Source: a virus. From it: a stretch of 64,000 nucleotides of DNA. The notes under the pieces are model-generated. The model saw nothing but the letters and a program-made list of their open reading frames with translations. It was not told the DNA's origin and made no database searches. The stretch spans positions 116,566-180,565 of IMG/VR virus record IMGVR_UViG_3300048694_001005; one strand, written 5' to 3'. Position 1 is the first letter of the stretch. Every line of letters starts with the position of its first letter. The position numbers and the translations under genes are program-made. Of the stretch, positions 43,443 through 50,055 are shown piece after piece.

Positions 43443-44367
43443 AATCATAACTGAGCTACGACGCCACGCTGATAGATTCGAGCGTAAACCCGAATTGCAG
43501 GAACTTTTTGATTATTTGAGAAGTTTTGATCAAAGCCAATTACAAAACATGTTTGTTCACGCATCGGAGATTCCCAAAATTGGATTGAAACCAACTAAGC
43601 CAATAACTTATGCTGGTACCATAGAACCACAGGGAATCTATACTTATAGAGCAATCGATTATCTTTCGTGGATGAAAAAACATGGTCTGACAGGGTTTGG
43701 CGGCTCTTTTCCCTTTGTTACCGTGCTAACTGTAAAATCTGACACAAAGTTTCTCGACGCGGAACATTACGAACAAATAATCGAAAAGTTGAAATCTCAA
43801 AGTGCAGATCCTCCTGGCTCAAAAAATTGGAAGATCACCGCGGCGCAGGTAAACCACTATCTTCAAAGATTGGGATATGGGTTTGTACAAAGAAGATTGC
43901 CCGGAAACCGAGTATCAAGCGCCAAAGAATATGTTATATTAAGCCCAAAATATATTGACACTATGAAACAATTTGAGGTGCATAAATCACCAGCTAACGG
44001 TTCTTATCCTATTCGTGATTTTGATGCTACCGCTTGGATCGCGTCCAAGGAGTATAGAAAAAAACTAAAGCCATACCAAGATTTCGCAAAAACACACCCC
44101 GAATTAAGGGGTTTTGATTTTAATGAGATGTCGCCACGCAATATTTCAGCACTAAAGTTATTGATTTATGCACTCAAGAATAAAAAAGTATTGGATCGAC
44201 GTCAGGAAGAAGCATTGGTTGCTTATAGAACAGCTGACACCCCTTCGGACCCAGAATATACTCACGAACTCTTTGACATCTACAAAAAAGAAGTATTAGA
44301 TCCGCAGGGTCTCAAGCCTAAACTGACGCCGACGGAGTTGGCTAATGTGGCTAGGGTAGTAAATTAA
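43429..44367 (+). CDS. Hypothetical late protein
   Basis: 312 residues from the ATG at 43429, with a GAGGACGGAG site inside the upstream gene. The N-terminus MKIHEIITE|L again has an [I/L]xE site. A middle part (GTIEPQGIYTYRAIDYLSWMKKHG...FVTVLTVKSDTKFL) looks enzymatic but I do not recognise it. Translationally coupled to the putative protease, so the two may act together in the infected cell. Confidence 0.5.
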   Translation: MKIHEIITELRRHADRFERKPELQELFDYLRSFDQSQLQNMFVHASEIPKIGLKPTKPITYAGTIEPQGIYTYRAIDYLSWMKKHGLTGFGGSFPFVTVLTVKSDTKFLDAEHYEQIIEKLKSQSADPPGSKNWKITAAQVNHYLQRLGYGFVQRRLPGNRVSSAKEYVILSPKYIDTMKQFEVHKSPANGSYPIRDFDATAWIASKEYRKKLKPYQDFAKTHPELRGFDFNEMSPRNISALKLLIYALKNKKVLDRRQEEALVAYRTADTPSDPEYTHELFDIYKKEVLDPQGLKPKLTPTELANVARVVN

Positions 44368-44378
44368 CTAATCCATTT

Positions 44379-44468
44379 GGAGAGTTGGCAGAGCCCGGTT
44401 TATTGCACCTGATTCGAAATCAGACATACCGCAAGGTATCATAGGTTCAAATCCTATACTCTCCGCCA
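44379..44468 (+). tRNA. tRNA-Ser (CGA)
   Basis: Acceptor GGAGAGT/ACTCTCC, anticodon loop TTCGAAA in CCTGA/TCAGA, long variable arm, T-loop TTCAAAT, G73, encoded CCA. Confidence 0.92.
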
Positions 44469-44472
44469 TAAT

Positions 44473-45171
44473 TTACTCCTTGTTTCTTTTGCATCGATCA
44501 AAGTGCCAACGATTCATAATGGTATTTCCGCCCAAAAAACCACAATGCGGGCATTGAATCTTTGGTACTGTTCTCTTTCTATGAGTAATGGAAAGACATT
44601 TGTCACCATGCCACCGACTATAATTTCCAGCATCAACAATTTTGCTGCAATGTGGGCATTGTTTTTTGATTTTATTTTGAAAGTGATGTTTATTTCTTGA
44701 AACAAGTTCGTTCTGCACAGCCCTTGAAAGTGTGCCATCTAAAAAATTATGAGTTCCCTCCTCTACACGCCTTCTACTGGTTTCTCCTTGGATGCGTCCA
44801 CCCAAAAAATGGTGTGTTCCGGCTTTAACCGCATCACTTGCATGGCTAGTGCCGTCGGCTCTTCTGAGTAAATGATGAGATCCTTCGTTTACCAATCGCC
44901 TTGCCAAATCCTTGGCATCATTGCTAATTTCTTCGTGAGTCTTACTCATCCTATTATTAATCCGAAAACATGCTCCCCAATCTCCCTGGGAGAAATGTAT
45001 GTCATAATGTTTTTGAATTGTGACGCATTTCAAATTATTTGGGTCATTGTTATCATGATTGCCATCTAAATGATGGATCTCATAACTTCTACCGGTGTGA
45101 TCTTTCGGGATTTTACCAAAGTGATTTTGGTAAATTTTACGATATTTTTTGGTTCCGCAATAAATACACAT
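44473..45171 (-). CDS. HNH homing endonuclease with NUMOD-like repeats and zinc fingers
   Basis: 232 residues from the ATG at 45171 (AAAGGAG site). IHHLDGNHDNNDPNNLKCVTIQKHYDIHF is an HNH core of the H...N...H type. It is followed by repeats containing GTHHFLGG and GTHNFLDG (NUMOD3-like DNA-binding segments) and two C-terminal zinc fingers (CPHCSK..., CPHCGFLGG). The gene ends 4 nt from tRNA-Ser(CGA). A minus-strand ATAAATA near 45233 could be its late promoter. Confidence 0.88.
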   Translation of the reverse strand: MCIYCGTKKYRKIYQNHFGKIPKDHTGRSYEIHHLDGNHDNNDPNNLKCVTIQKHYDIHFSQGDWGACFRINNRMSKTHEEISNDAKDLARRLVNEGSHHLLRRADGTSHASDAVKAGTHHFLGGRIQGETSRRRVEEGTHNFLDGTLSRAVQNELVSRNKHHFQNKIKKQCPHCSKIVDAGNYSRWHGDKCLSITHRKRTVPKIQCPHCGFLGGNTIMNRWHFDRCKRNKE

Positions 45172-45244
45172 GCTGGTGCTCCTTTCAAGCATTAGAGTGG
45201 TCGAGAATTGATACTTCTGTGGACCACACTTATTTATGCTGATA

Positions 45245-45685
45245 ATGATTAATTCAATTTCCGACCCCCTATTGAGATACATTAAGGACGATCCCGTCAG
45301 ACCAAATTTATCTACTGAGTTTCGAGTAACTGATAATAGAATTGTGTTAGCTTTGGTGGATCAAGATGATTTAGATATTAAGGTACGAGCAATGTGCTGT
45401 GTAAGTTTTCATGATTCGGTCCCACAGAGATTGGATGACTTGCTACAAACATCTGATTCCCCATCTATTTGTCTTTTCTATACAATCTGGAGTTACGTTG
45501 CTGGTGCAGGTAGAACGCTGATATTTGAAGCAGTGCGGCATATACAGGAAACACGACCCAATATACATAGATTTGTCACGCTCAGTCCCAAAACAGATAT
45601 GGCACGACGTTTTCACATACGTAATGGTGCAGTAGTGTTTAGGGAAAATCCCGAAACAGTCAATTACGAATACGTTAACAGTTGA
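45245..45685 (+). CDS. GNAT-like acetyltransferase
   Basis: 146 residues from the ATG at 45245. The family pattern CVSFHD...FYTIWSYVAGAGRTLIFEAVRHIQ...RFVTLSPKTDMARRFHIRNGAVVF, with the substrate-like NPETVNYEYV end, is that of a GNAT-related protein seen in many T4-like aquatic phages. It would transfer an acyl group from acyl-CoA to an unknown acceptor. A second ATG lies at 45236. Confidence 0.7.
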   Translation: MINSISDPLLRYIKDDPVRPNLSTEFRVTDNRIVLALVDQDDLDIKVRAMCCVSFHDSVPQRLDDLLQTSDSPSICLFYTIWSYVAGAGRTLIFEAVRHIQETRPNIHRFVTLSPKTDMARRFHIRNGAVVFRENPETVNYEYVNS

Positions 45686-45710
45686 CATTTATTTTAGATA
45701 TATGTATTAT
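45682..45710 (+). promoter_or_regulatory. Consensus promoter for tRNA-Ser
   Basis: TTGACA, 17 bp, TATTAT, ending 9 nt before tRNA-Ser(GCU). Drives a tRNA subset early. Confidence 0.85.
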
Positions 45711-45718
45711 AGGAACAT

Positions 45719-45812
45719 GGAGAGTTGGCCGAGTGGTCGAAGGCACCTTCCTGCTAAGAAGGCATACGGGCATAAACCTGTATCGAGAGTTCGAATCTCT
45801 CACTCTCCGCCA
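45719..45812 (+). tRNA. tRNA-Ser (GCU), copy 2
   Basis: Acceptor GGAGAGT/ACTCTCC, anticodon arm CCTTC-CTGCTAA-GAAGG, long variable arm, T-loop TTCGAAT, CCA. Same decoding as the tRNA at 39386 but a different body. Confidence 0.92.
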
Positions 45813-45856
45813 TAAAGTTTTGATTTGGTTGACATAAATAAATTTAACCAAAAGAA

Positions 45857-45888
45857 ATAAAAAATGCTTGACCGCAGGTATAAATAAA
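45857..45888 (+). repeat. Duplicated composite promoter, copy 2
   Basis: Identical to 38771-38802. TTGACC with TATAGT 17 bp downstream, plus late core TATAAATA at 45879-45886. Confidence 0.8.
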
Positions 45889-45933
45889 AGTATAGTAGCA
45901 ACATAGGAATTTAACTTTTAAACGGAAACAAAG

Positions 45934-46053
45934 ATGCAACACTTAAGAACACATATAGAGTTTACATTGAAACCAGCGATGACCGCACCGGCCTCATATT
46001 GGCTCGTGATTGGACGCGGTGAATGTGGATTCAGGGAGTTTTTGCAGATGTAG
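45934..46053 (+). CDS. Short ORF (39 aa) after composite promoter
   Basis: 39 residues, starting MQHLRTHIEFTLKPAMTAPA, unrelated to the ORF at 38833 although both lie in the same position between duplicated promoter and terminator. Possibly a leader peptide or nothing. Confidence 0.35.
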   Translation: MQHLRTHIEFTLKPAMTAPASYWLVIGRGECGFREFLQM

Positions 46054-46078
46054 CATCAAACAGATTTAATATGCAAAG

Positions 46079-46110
46079 ACCCCGAAGATCCCAAAGACTT
46101 CGGGGTTTTT
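46079..46110 (+). terminator. Terminator, copy 2
   Basis: Perfect stem CCCCGAAG/CTTCGGGG with loop ATCCCAAAGA, then TTTTT. The loop resembles that of copy 1. Confidence 0.88.
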
Positions 46111-46121
46111 CATTGTAGTTA

Positions 46122-46182
46122 GTGTGGCGCAACGAGGGCGCAGTGGGCACTATAAACATCCACTAAACGGGCGGCCTTGGTG
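46122..46182 (+). ncRNA. Covarying RNA element, copy 2
   Basis: See copy 1 at 38999. Conserved single-stranded blocks with a compensated stem AGTGG/CCACT. Confidence 0.55.
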
Positions 46183-46220
46183 ATCAACGTGCGGCGATAA
46201 CGCATTAGTAAAACCCAAGC

Positions 46221-46293
46221 GTAATAAAGTAGATTCTTTAAGGTCTGGCCGTTACCAGCCTGGCAAAAACGGCGACAGAATCTACTTTATTAC
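46221..46293 (+). repeat. 17-bp perfect inverted repeat with structured loop
   Basis: Arms 46221-46237 and 46277-46293 are exact reverse complements. The 39-nt interior contains GCCGTT/AACGGC and a TGGCC segment. There is no T-run. It resembles the sealed tRNA-like elements near 60 kb. Confidence 0.85.
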
Positions 46294-46351
46294 ACACATT
46301 CTGGAACCAAATGGGAGTGAAATGTCCGTGGCGGAGTGTGTTAAACAATAT

Positions 46352-46426
46352 GTATCGGTGGCTGAAAAGTTAGGCATCCGCCTGCAAAGCGGATTTATGG
46401 GATGGCAGAATTCCTCCGATACTCCA
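46352..46426 (+). tRNA. tRNA-Cys (GCA)
   Basis: Acceptor GTATCGG/CCGATAC, anticodon arm TCCGC-CTGCAAA-GCGGA, U73 and TCCA end as required for Cys. The T-arm is degenerate (no TTC loop). Confidence 0.8.
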
Positions 46427-46432
46427 AACAAT

Positions 46433-46522
46433 GGCGGGTTCGCATAGCGGCGATTGCAGTGGTCTCCAAAACCACCGATGAATATACCATCCACGGGAGT
46501 TCGAGTCTCTCACCCGTCGCCA
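46433..46522 (+). tRNA. tRNA-Trp (CCA) with extra arm
   Basis: Acceptor GGCGGGT/ACCCGTC, anticodon arm GTGGT-CTCCAAA-ACCAC, G73, CCA. The variable region is 19 nt and can form GATG/CATC, unlike normal class I Trp tRNA. The end of the minus-strand endonuclease gene overlaps its last 13 nt. Confidence 0.82.
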
Positions 46523-47184
46523 TACATTGAGTCAAATAACTTTATTCGTTGATGTAGGTCACTTAACGTGATTGACGATTTGGCTCGCTTTTTTTGATTT
46601 TCTTTATGTCGAACTAATTTACAGTTCGCGGGATGTGCGAGTAGTTTTGGATCAATTTTATTTTTGAACCCATCGCTTACCGAATAAAGATGATCACGTG
46701 AGATACCGTTAGTATTTTTAATTCCGGATCTAGATCCAGGAGTGGAATACCAACCAAACTCTTTAATCATTTCGGATGCCCCAATAAACCAATTTGGATA
46801 TTGGGATATTGAAAAATTAAATCGGCATTGATATCCGTATTGATTTTTTGTTTCCTGCACAGAAGGATGAATAGTTTTTACAGTTGGTGAATACCACTGC
46901 TTACCTGAAATCTTGCAGGTACAAAGGTAAATTTTTGTAAATGGTTCAACAAAGGCAATTTTGGATTTAACTCGTTCTTGCGGATTGCGTCGTTGGTGCT
47001 CTCCAAATTGGTTTTTGATAGTAGTTTTTTTACCGATGGTATATTTGAGTTTTGCTAGGTGGTCGTCGGTAATAACACGACTGTTGGCACAGCGACGAGA
47101 ACAGAATTTTTTGTTACCCCATTTACTGTAACTATTGAATACGATATTGCATTTGGGGCAGATGGCTTGAATATATTTGTTCAT
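46510..47184 (-). CDS. HNH-type homing endonuclease (HPxNC family), copy 1
   Basis: 224 residues. An N-terminal zinc finger (CPKCNIVF...CSRRCA) is followed by a central region shared with the protein at 48316. The core is GISRDHLYSVSDGF...HPANCKLVRHKENQKK, a phage homing endonuclease pattern. The last residues (FDSMYGDG) are encoded inside the 3' end of tRNA-Trp. A minus-strand TATAAATA at 47275-47282 is a likely late promoter. Confidence 0.82.
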   Translation of the reverse strand: MNKYIQAICPKCNIVFNSYSKWGNKKFCSRRCANSRVITDDHLAKLKYTIGKKTTIKNQFGEHQRRNPQERVKSKIAFVEPFTKIYLCTCKISGKQWYSPTVKTIHPSVQETKNQYGYQCRFNFSISQYPNWFIGASEMIKEFGWYSTPGSRSGIKNTNGISRDHLYSVSDGFKNKIDPKLLAHPANCKLVRHKENQKKRAKSSITLSDLHQRIKLFDSMYGDG

Positions 47185-47274
47185 GTTTGTTTCCCTTAAA
47201 TAGTGCTGTAGGGACAGTTCAGAGTTTCCCCTGAATTGATTTGTTGTTCTAGCAACAAATCTTACCTACTCAAG

Positions 47275-47282
47275 TATTTATA
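47275..47282 (-). promoter_or_regulatory. Late promoter for minus-strand endonuclease
   Basis: Reverse complement reads TATAAATA, about 90 nt upstream of the ATG at 47184. Confidence 0.65.
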
Positions 47283-47289
47283 CCAGTTA

Positions 47290-47770
47290 AATATCGGCTC
47301 AGTGATCGTGCGCAAGCACACAGACGGAGGGACTGCTGGAGAAAGTGTCCTGGGCGTGATGCGCCCGTCGACCATTCGGGTCTAACTCCAAAGAGCGACC
47401 ATTGTCGCAATACCCTGTTGCCAGTAATGGCTAACAAATGAAAAGCGTCCTAAAACGATCGGCGGGGCAAAACTTGCGACATAAAAATTAAGCCAAATGG
47501 CTACGGAATAGCGGTCAGCGCCAAGAGAGAACGTGAGCCACCCAGTGGGATGGGAGTTGAAGGCTCTTGGGACTCAGCCCCGCCCCCAACAGGGCTAGAC
47601 GCCAGAGTTGAGTACGCGACGTGTGTCCGAGGTAAAGAATTATGGTTGCACACTGAGTGAAGATGCCTCCTCTGCGCGAGACAATCCAGTGAGTCCCCTT
47701 AGCGAGGGATAGCTGGGCGCCCAACTTTCAATGCCGGCGGTTTCGCGTGTAACTCCACGTGCCGGCTCCA
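47290..47770 (+). ncRNA. Candidate large structured RNA (~480 nt)
   Basis: No ORF of note and no tRNA, but many compact hairpins, several with GNRA-like loops: GTGC-GCAA-GCAC, GGGCG/CGCCC, GCGAC/GTCGC, GCCA-GTAA-TGGC, AGCC/GGCT. The end forms a minihelix, GCCGGC plus CGCGTG/CACGTG, finishing in TCCA. It lies directly before tRNA-Ile. Large ornate phage RNAs such as GOLLD and ROOL occur beside tRNA arrays, which makes this a fair hypothesis. I see no rRNA, tmRNA or RNase P signature. Strand assumed from the array. Confidence 0.45.
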
Positions 47771-47778
47771 ATTATAAT

Positions 47779-47858
47779 GCCTCTTTAGCTCAGTCTGGTT
47801 CTAGAGCGTCGTGTTGATAACGCGGGGGTCCTTGGTTCAAATCCAAGAAGAGGCACCA
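47779..47858 (+). tRNA. tRNA-Ile (GAU)
   Basis: Acceptor GCCTCTT/AAGAGGC, anticodon arm TCGTG-TTGATAA-CGCGG, T-arm CTTGG-TTCAAAT-CCAAG, A73, CCA. Confidence 0.9.
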
Positions 47859-47866
47859 ATTTAAAT

Positions 47867-47944
47867 GCTGCGATGGCAGAGGCGGTCCTATTGCGCCGGT
47901 CTGAAGAACCGGATATGTCTGTTCAACTCAGACTCGCAGCACCA
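47867..47944 (+). tRNA. tRNA-Phe (GAA)
   Basis: Acceptor GCTGCGA/TCGCAGC, anticodon arm CCGGT-CTGAAGA-ACCGG, T-arm GTCTG-TTCAACT-CAGAC, A73, CCA. Confidence 0.92.
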
Positions 47945-47954
47945 TTACATTTTT

Positions 47955-48031
47955 GTCCCTATAGATTACGTTGGTTAGATCGCTGGCCCTTCAAGCCGGA
48001 AGACACGGATCGTCGCCGTGTAGGGACGCCA
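47955..48031 (+). tRNA. tRNA-Glu (UUC), copy 1, variant T-loop
   Basis: Acceptor GTCCCTA/TAGGGAC, anticodon arm CTGGC-CCTTCAA-GCCGG, G73, CCA. T-loop is ATCGTCG instead of TTCGANN. Confidence 0.88.
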
Positions 48032-48038
48032 ATATTAA

Positions 48039-48128
48039 GGGCGATACTGCCTGCGGGCGCGGGCGAGTATCCTGGAGTAAGGATATTTACAGCAAACCAA
48101 CTAATTGGTTCAACTCCAATATCGCCCG
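48039..48128 (+). tRNA. Class II tRNA, ambiguous anticodon (8-nt loop)
   Basis: Acceptor GGGCGAT/ATCGCCC, T-arm ATTGG-TTCAACT-CCAAT, G73, long variable region. The anticodon stem TATCC/GGATA encloses TGGAGTAA, eight nt instead of seven. Ser (GGA) fits U33 and G73 best, Leu (GAG) is possible. The encoded tail is CCT, not CCA. Confidence 0.65.
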
Positions 48129-48141
48129 CCTTATACAATAC

Positions 48142-48216
48142 GGGGACAGCGAAAGGTCGCGGATCTGCCTTGCAAGCAGATTGTCTACAAGGGAGCGTTA
48201 CCCTTGGTCTCCACCA
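48142..48216 (+). tRNA. tRNA-Ala (UGC), copy 1, short D-arm
   Basis: Acceptor GGGGACA/GGTCTCC, anticodon arm TCTGC-CTTGCAA-GCAGA, A73, CCA. The D-arm is only GCGA-AAGG-TCGC and the T-loop is AGCGTTA. Confidence 0.82.
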
Positions 48217-48242
48217 AATTAAATAGTGCGATACGATTCAGT

Positions 48243-48329
48243 GAAGGGTCGGCGAAGATGGTGAGTGTCGCGGCGGTCTGTAAAACCGTTACTTAAGAAC
48301 CGTAGTTTGTTCGAATCAAACACCCTTCA
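48243..48329 (+). tRNA. tRNA-Tyr (GUA)
   Basis: Acceptor GAAGGGT/ACCCTTC, anticodon arm GCGGT-CTGTAAA-ACCGT, class II variable arm, T-arm GTTTG-TTCGAAT-CAAAC, A73; CCA not encoded. The minus-strand endonuclease stop codon lies in its T-arm. Confidence 0.85.
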
Positions 48330-49260
48330 CTGAGTCGTATTGATTTACCATAGAGATTAAATCTTCATATTTAATTGATGATTTAGATTTTTTTACTCCG
48401 TTGAGCCTGTGGGGCATTAATTCACAATTGCATGGATGTGAGATATAATAAGGATCATAATTATATTTGATGGCGTCTGATATAGATACTTTGTGATCCC
48501 TTGATAATCCATCAAGATTCCATCTGCCAGTTTTGCCCCCTGGAGCATAAAATCCTACCCTTTTTAAGAGCTCTATGTCGAATAAATCTGGATAATCATA
48601 AACGTTAAAGCAAAATCTATATTGCGATCGTTTATTTGAATGGAATTTCCGGCATGGGTTACAAAATTGCAACTGCGTTCTGGCTATGAATAATCCCTTG
48701 CAGTTTTTACAAGAGCAATAACAAATTTTGGAAAATGGACCAGATGGATTTACATTGATTCTTTTGATTCTACTTCTTCTATGTTTGTCGGCGCAACAAA
48801 GTTTCGCATCTTTTCTATTTAGATGTAATGATTTACATTTCCTGCATTTGAACGTTTTAGTTTTCTTATTGGATTTAGATTTTAAGGTTTGAGAAATCTT
48901 ACTTTTGGTTGTTTGGGTTACATTATACCCGTTCTCTATACGTTTTTTATTGGATATTTTGGCAGCACACTTATGTGAGCAAAATCGATTTTTTCTTTTT
49001 GAGTAGATTAAAACCTCACAACAATTTTCGCATTTTTTTGGAGATCTGCTATAATCGTTAATCCTTTGTGTTTGAGATTTTTCTAATTGGTTCTTACGAT
49101 TTAATATGGATTTTTGAGATCCTAATGAACGTTTAACCCTATTAAAGCCATCTTTTGTATGTGACGCTAGATAATGTGAGTGAATTCCTTTTGCAGATCT
49201 TACATCTTTACAAATTACGCAAGAGCAAAGTGCTGAAAAATAAATATGGTTGCTGGACAT
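48316..49260 (-). CDS. HNH-type homing endonuclease (HPxNC family), copy 2
   Basis: 314 residues from the ATG at 49260 (AAAGGA site). Several zinc fingers (CSCVICKDV..., CENCCEVL...CSHKCA, CRKCKSLH) precede the core GLSRDHKVSISDAI...HPCNCELMPHRLNGVKKSKSS, paralogous to the protein at 46510. Its C-terminus (YDSVKGV) is encoded within tRNA-Tyr. A minus-strand CTAAATA motif lies near 49335. Confidence 0.85.
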   Translation of the reverse strand: MSSNHIYFSALCSCVICKDVRSAKGIHSHYLASHTKDGFNRVKRSLGSQKSILNRKNQLEKSQTQRINDYSRSPKKCENCCEVLIYSKRKNRFCSHKCAAKISNKKRIENGYNVTQTTKSKISQTLKSKSNKKTKTFKCRKCKSLHLNRKDAKLCCADKHRRSRIKRINVNPSGPFSKICYCSCKNCKGLFIARTQLQFCNPCRKFHSNKRSQYRFCFNVYDYPDLFDIELLKRVGFYAPGGKTGRWNLDGLSRDHKVSISDAIKYNYDPYYISHPCNCELMPHRLNGVKKSKSSIKYEDLISMVNQYDSVKGV

Positions 49261-49348
49261 GATTCGTTCCTTTCGAATTGTGTTGATGTCTAGGGCCAGT
49301 AGATGTTGACGCATCGTGACTGGCACTAAATTATTTAGTCAGGTTCGA

Positions 49349-49375
49349 ATCCTACCTGATCCACCAATTAAAATG
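49349..49375 (+). pseudogene. tRNA 3'-end remnant
   Basis: TTCGAAT T-loop followed by CTGATCC, A and CCA, but the upstream part is disrupted. GGGCCAG at about 49294 could pair with it except for one mismatch. It lies just beyond the start of the endonuclease gene, so it may be the target remnant left by insertion. Confidence 0.45.
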
Positions 49376-49385
49376 TTGCAGCGCA

Positions 49386-49393
49386 CATAAATA
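49386..49393 (+). promoter_or_regulatory. Late promoter, near-leaderless
   Basis: CATAAATA ending 6 nt before the ATG at 49399. Confidence 0.65.
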
Positions 49394-49398
49394 TCAGT

Positions 49399-49575
49399 AT
49401 GGATCGCGAAGACTTATTAAACGAAATCACAGCAGGTTTGCCCAGTGACAATGCTCACATAGCACGTTGTCTTGAACTAGCGGCTAATGAACCTGATGAT
49501 CTCATACGTGCATTTGCTCGATTGTGGCTGGAACATAACTGTGTAGCGATTGCTCGCAGACTGTTAGAACAGTAA
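49399..49575 (+). CDS. Small hypothetical late protein (58 aa)
   Basis: 58 residues, starting MDREDLLNEITAGLPSDNAH, helical. It lies inside the tRNA array with a late promoter at the start codon. LNE|I near residue 9 is again LxE-like. Function unknown. Confidence 0.6.
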   Translation: MDREDLLNEITAGLPSDNAHIARCLELAANEPDDLIRAFARLWLEHNCVAIARRLLEQ

Positions 49576-49581
49576 TCTCTT

Positions 49582-49659
49582 CGGTATATAGCGCAGCCCG
49601 GTAAGCGCACAGGTCTGGGGGGCCTGGGGTCGAAAGTTCAAATCTTTCTATACCGACCA
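49582..49659 (+). tRNA. tRNA-Pro (GGG)
   Basis: Acceptor CGGTATA/TATACCG, anticodon arm CAGGT-CTGGGGG-GCCTG, T-loop TTCAAAT, A73, CCA. C1-G72 is typical of Pro. Confidence 0.92.
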
Positions 49660-49670
49660 ATTTAATCAAT

Positions 49671-49746
49671 GGTGACTATAGTGTAGTGGTCTGCACCGAA
49701 CGCTGTGAACGTTCTAGTGAGAGTTCAATCCTCTCTAGCCACCCCA
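49671..49746 (+). tRNA. tRNA-His (GUG)
   Basis: Extra 5' G, acceptor GTGACTA/TAGCCAC with one A-C mismatch, anticodon arm GAACG-CTGTGAA-CGTTC, C73, CCA, all His identity features. Confidence 0.9.
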
Positions 49747-49900
49747 AGAATTTCCTAGGCAGGCTGAACACCTGCGACAAAGTACTTCGCTCAGGTTAAT
49801 GGCCCAAACTCTACCGGCAAACACTCAATAGCTGAGCAGCATGGGGCAGGTCCAAATCCGTGTAATGCGGAGCTCAGTGGCGAAGGAAAGGAAACAGTTT
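49747..49900. other. Gene-free segment between tRNAs
   Basis: No ORF or complete tRNA. Several short hairpins (for example around CAGGCTGAACACCTG). Nothing assignable. Confidence 0.3.
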
Positions 49901-49901
49901 T

Positions 49902-50024
49902 AGGATGCCTACAGCAATCAAATTGCCTTCTAAGCCGTGGACGGGGGTTCGATTCCCTCCGCTCTCCCCAATAATCTCTATGGAGAGTGTAGCTTAATGG
50001 TAAAGCACCGTAACGTGCATCCTG
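49902..50024 (+). tRNA. Possible circularly permuted tRNA-Arg (UCU) locus
   Basis: Order is 3' half then 5' half: anticodon-loop CTTCTAA (49927-49933), T-arm GGGGG-TTCGATT-CCCTC, CGCTCTC and CCCA. After 11 nt comes GGAGAGTG (49982), which pairs 8 of 8 with CGCTCTCC, and a D-arm GCTT/AAGC. Outer AGGATGC (49902) pairs with GCATCCT (50017). The 5' anticodon strand is not clear, so this is weaker than the case at 50870. Confidence 0.4.
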
Positions 50025-50055
50025 TGTTTATATTAAAATGGATACTAAATACTGC

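Noticed and set aside
44503-45242. Plus-strand frames opposite the HNH gene at 44473
   Set aside because: They are shadows of a well-supported minus-strand HNH gene with zinc fingers and a ribosome site.
47290-47770. tmRNA or RNase P RNA
   Set aside because: GGAGAAAGTGTCC loosely recalls RNase P CR-I, and GCAAAACTTGCGACATAA a tag frame, but the other conserved blocks (ACAGAAnCCGGCTTA; tmRNA D-loop and T-arm) are absent.
47873-48226. Open frame of 117 codons across the Phe, Glu and Ala tRNA region
   Set aside because: It runs through several well-formed tRNA genes, has no ribosome site and looks like translated tRNA sequence.
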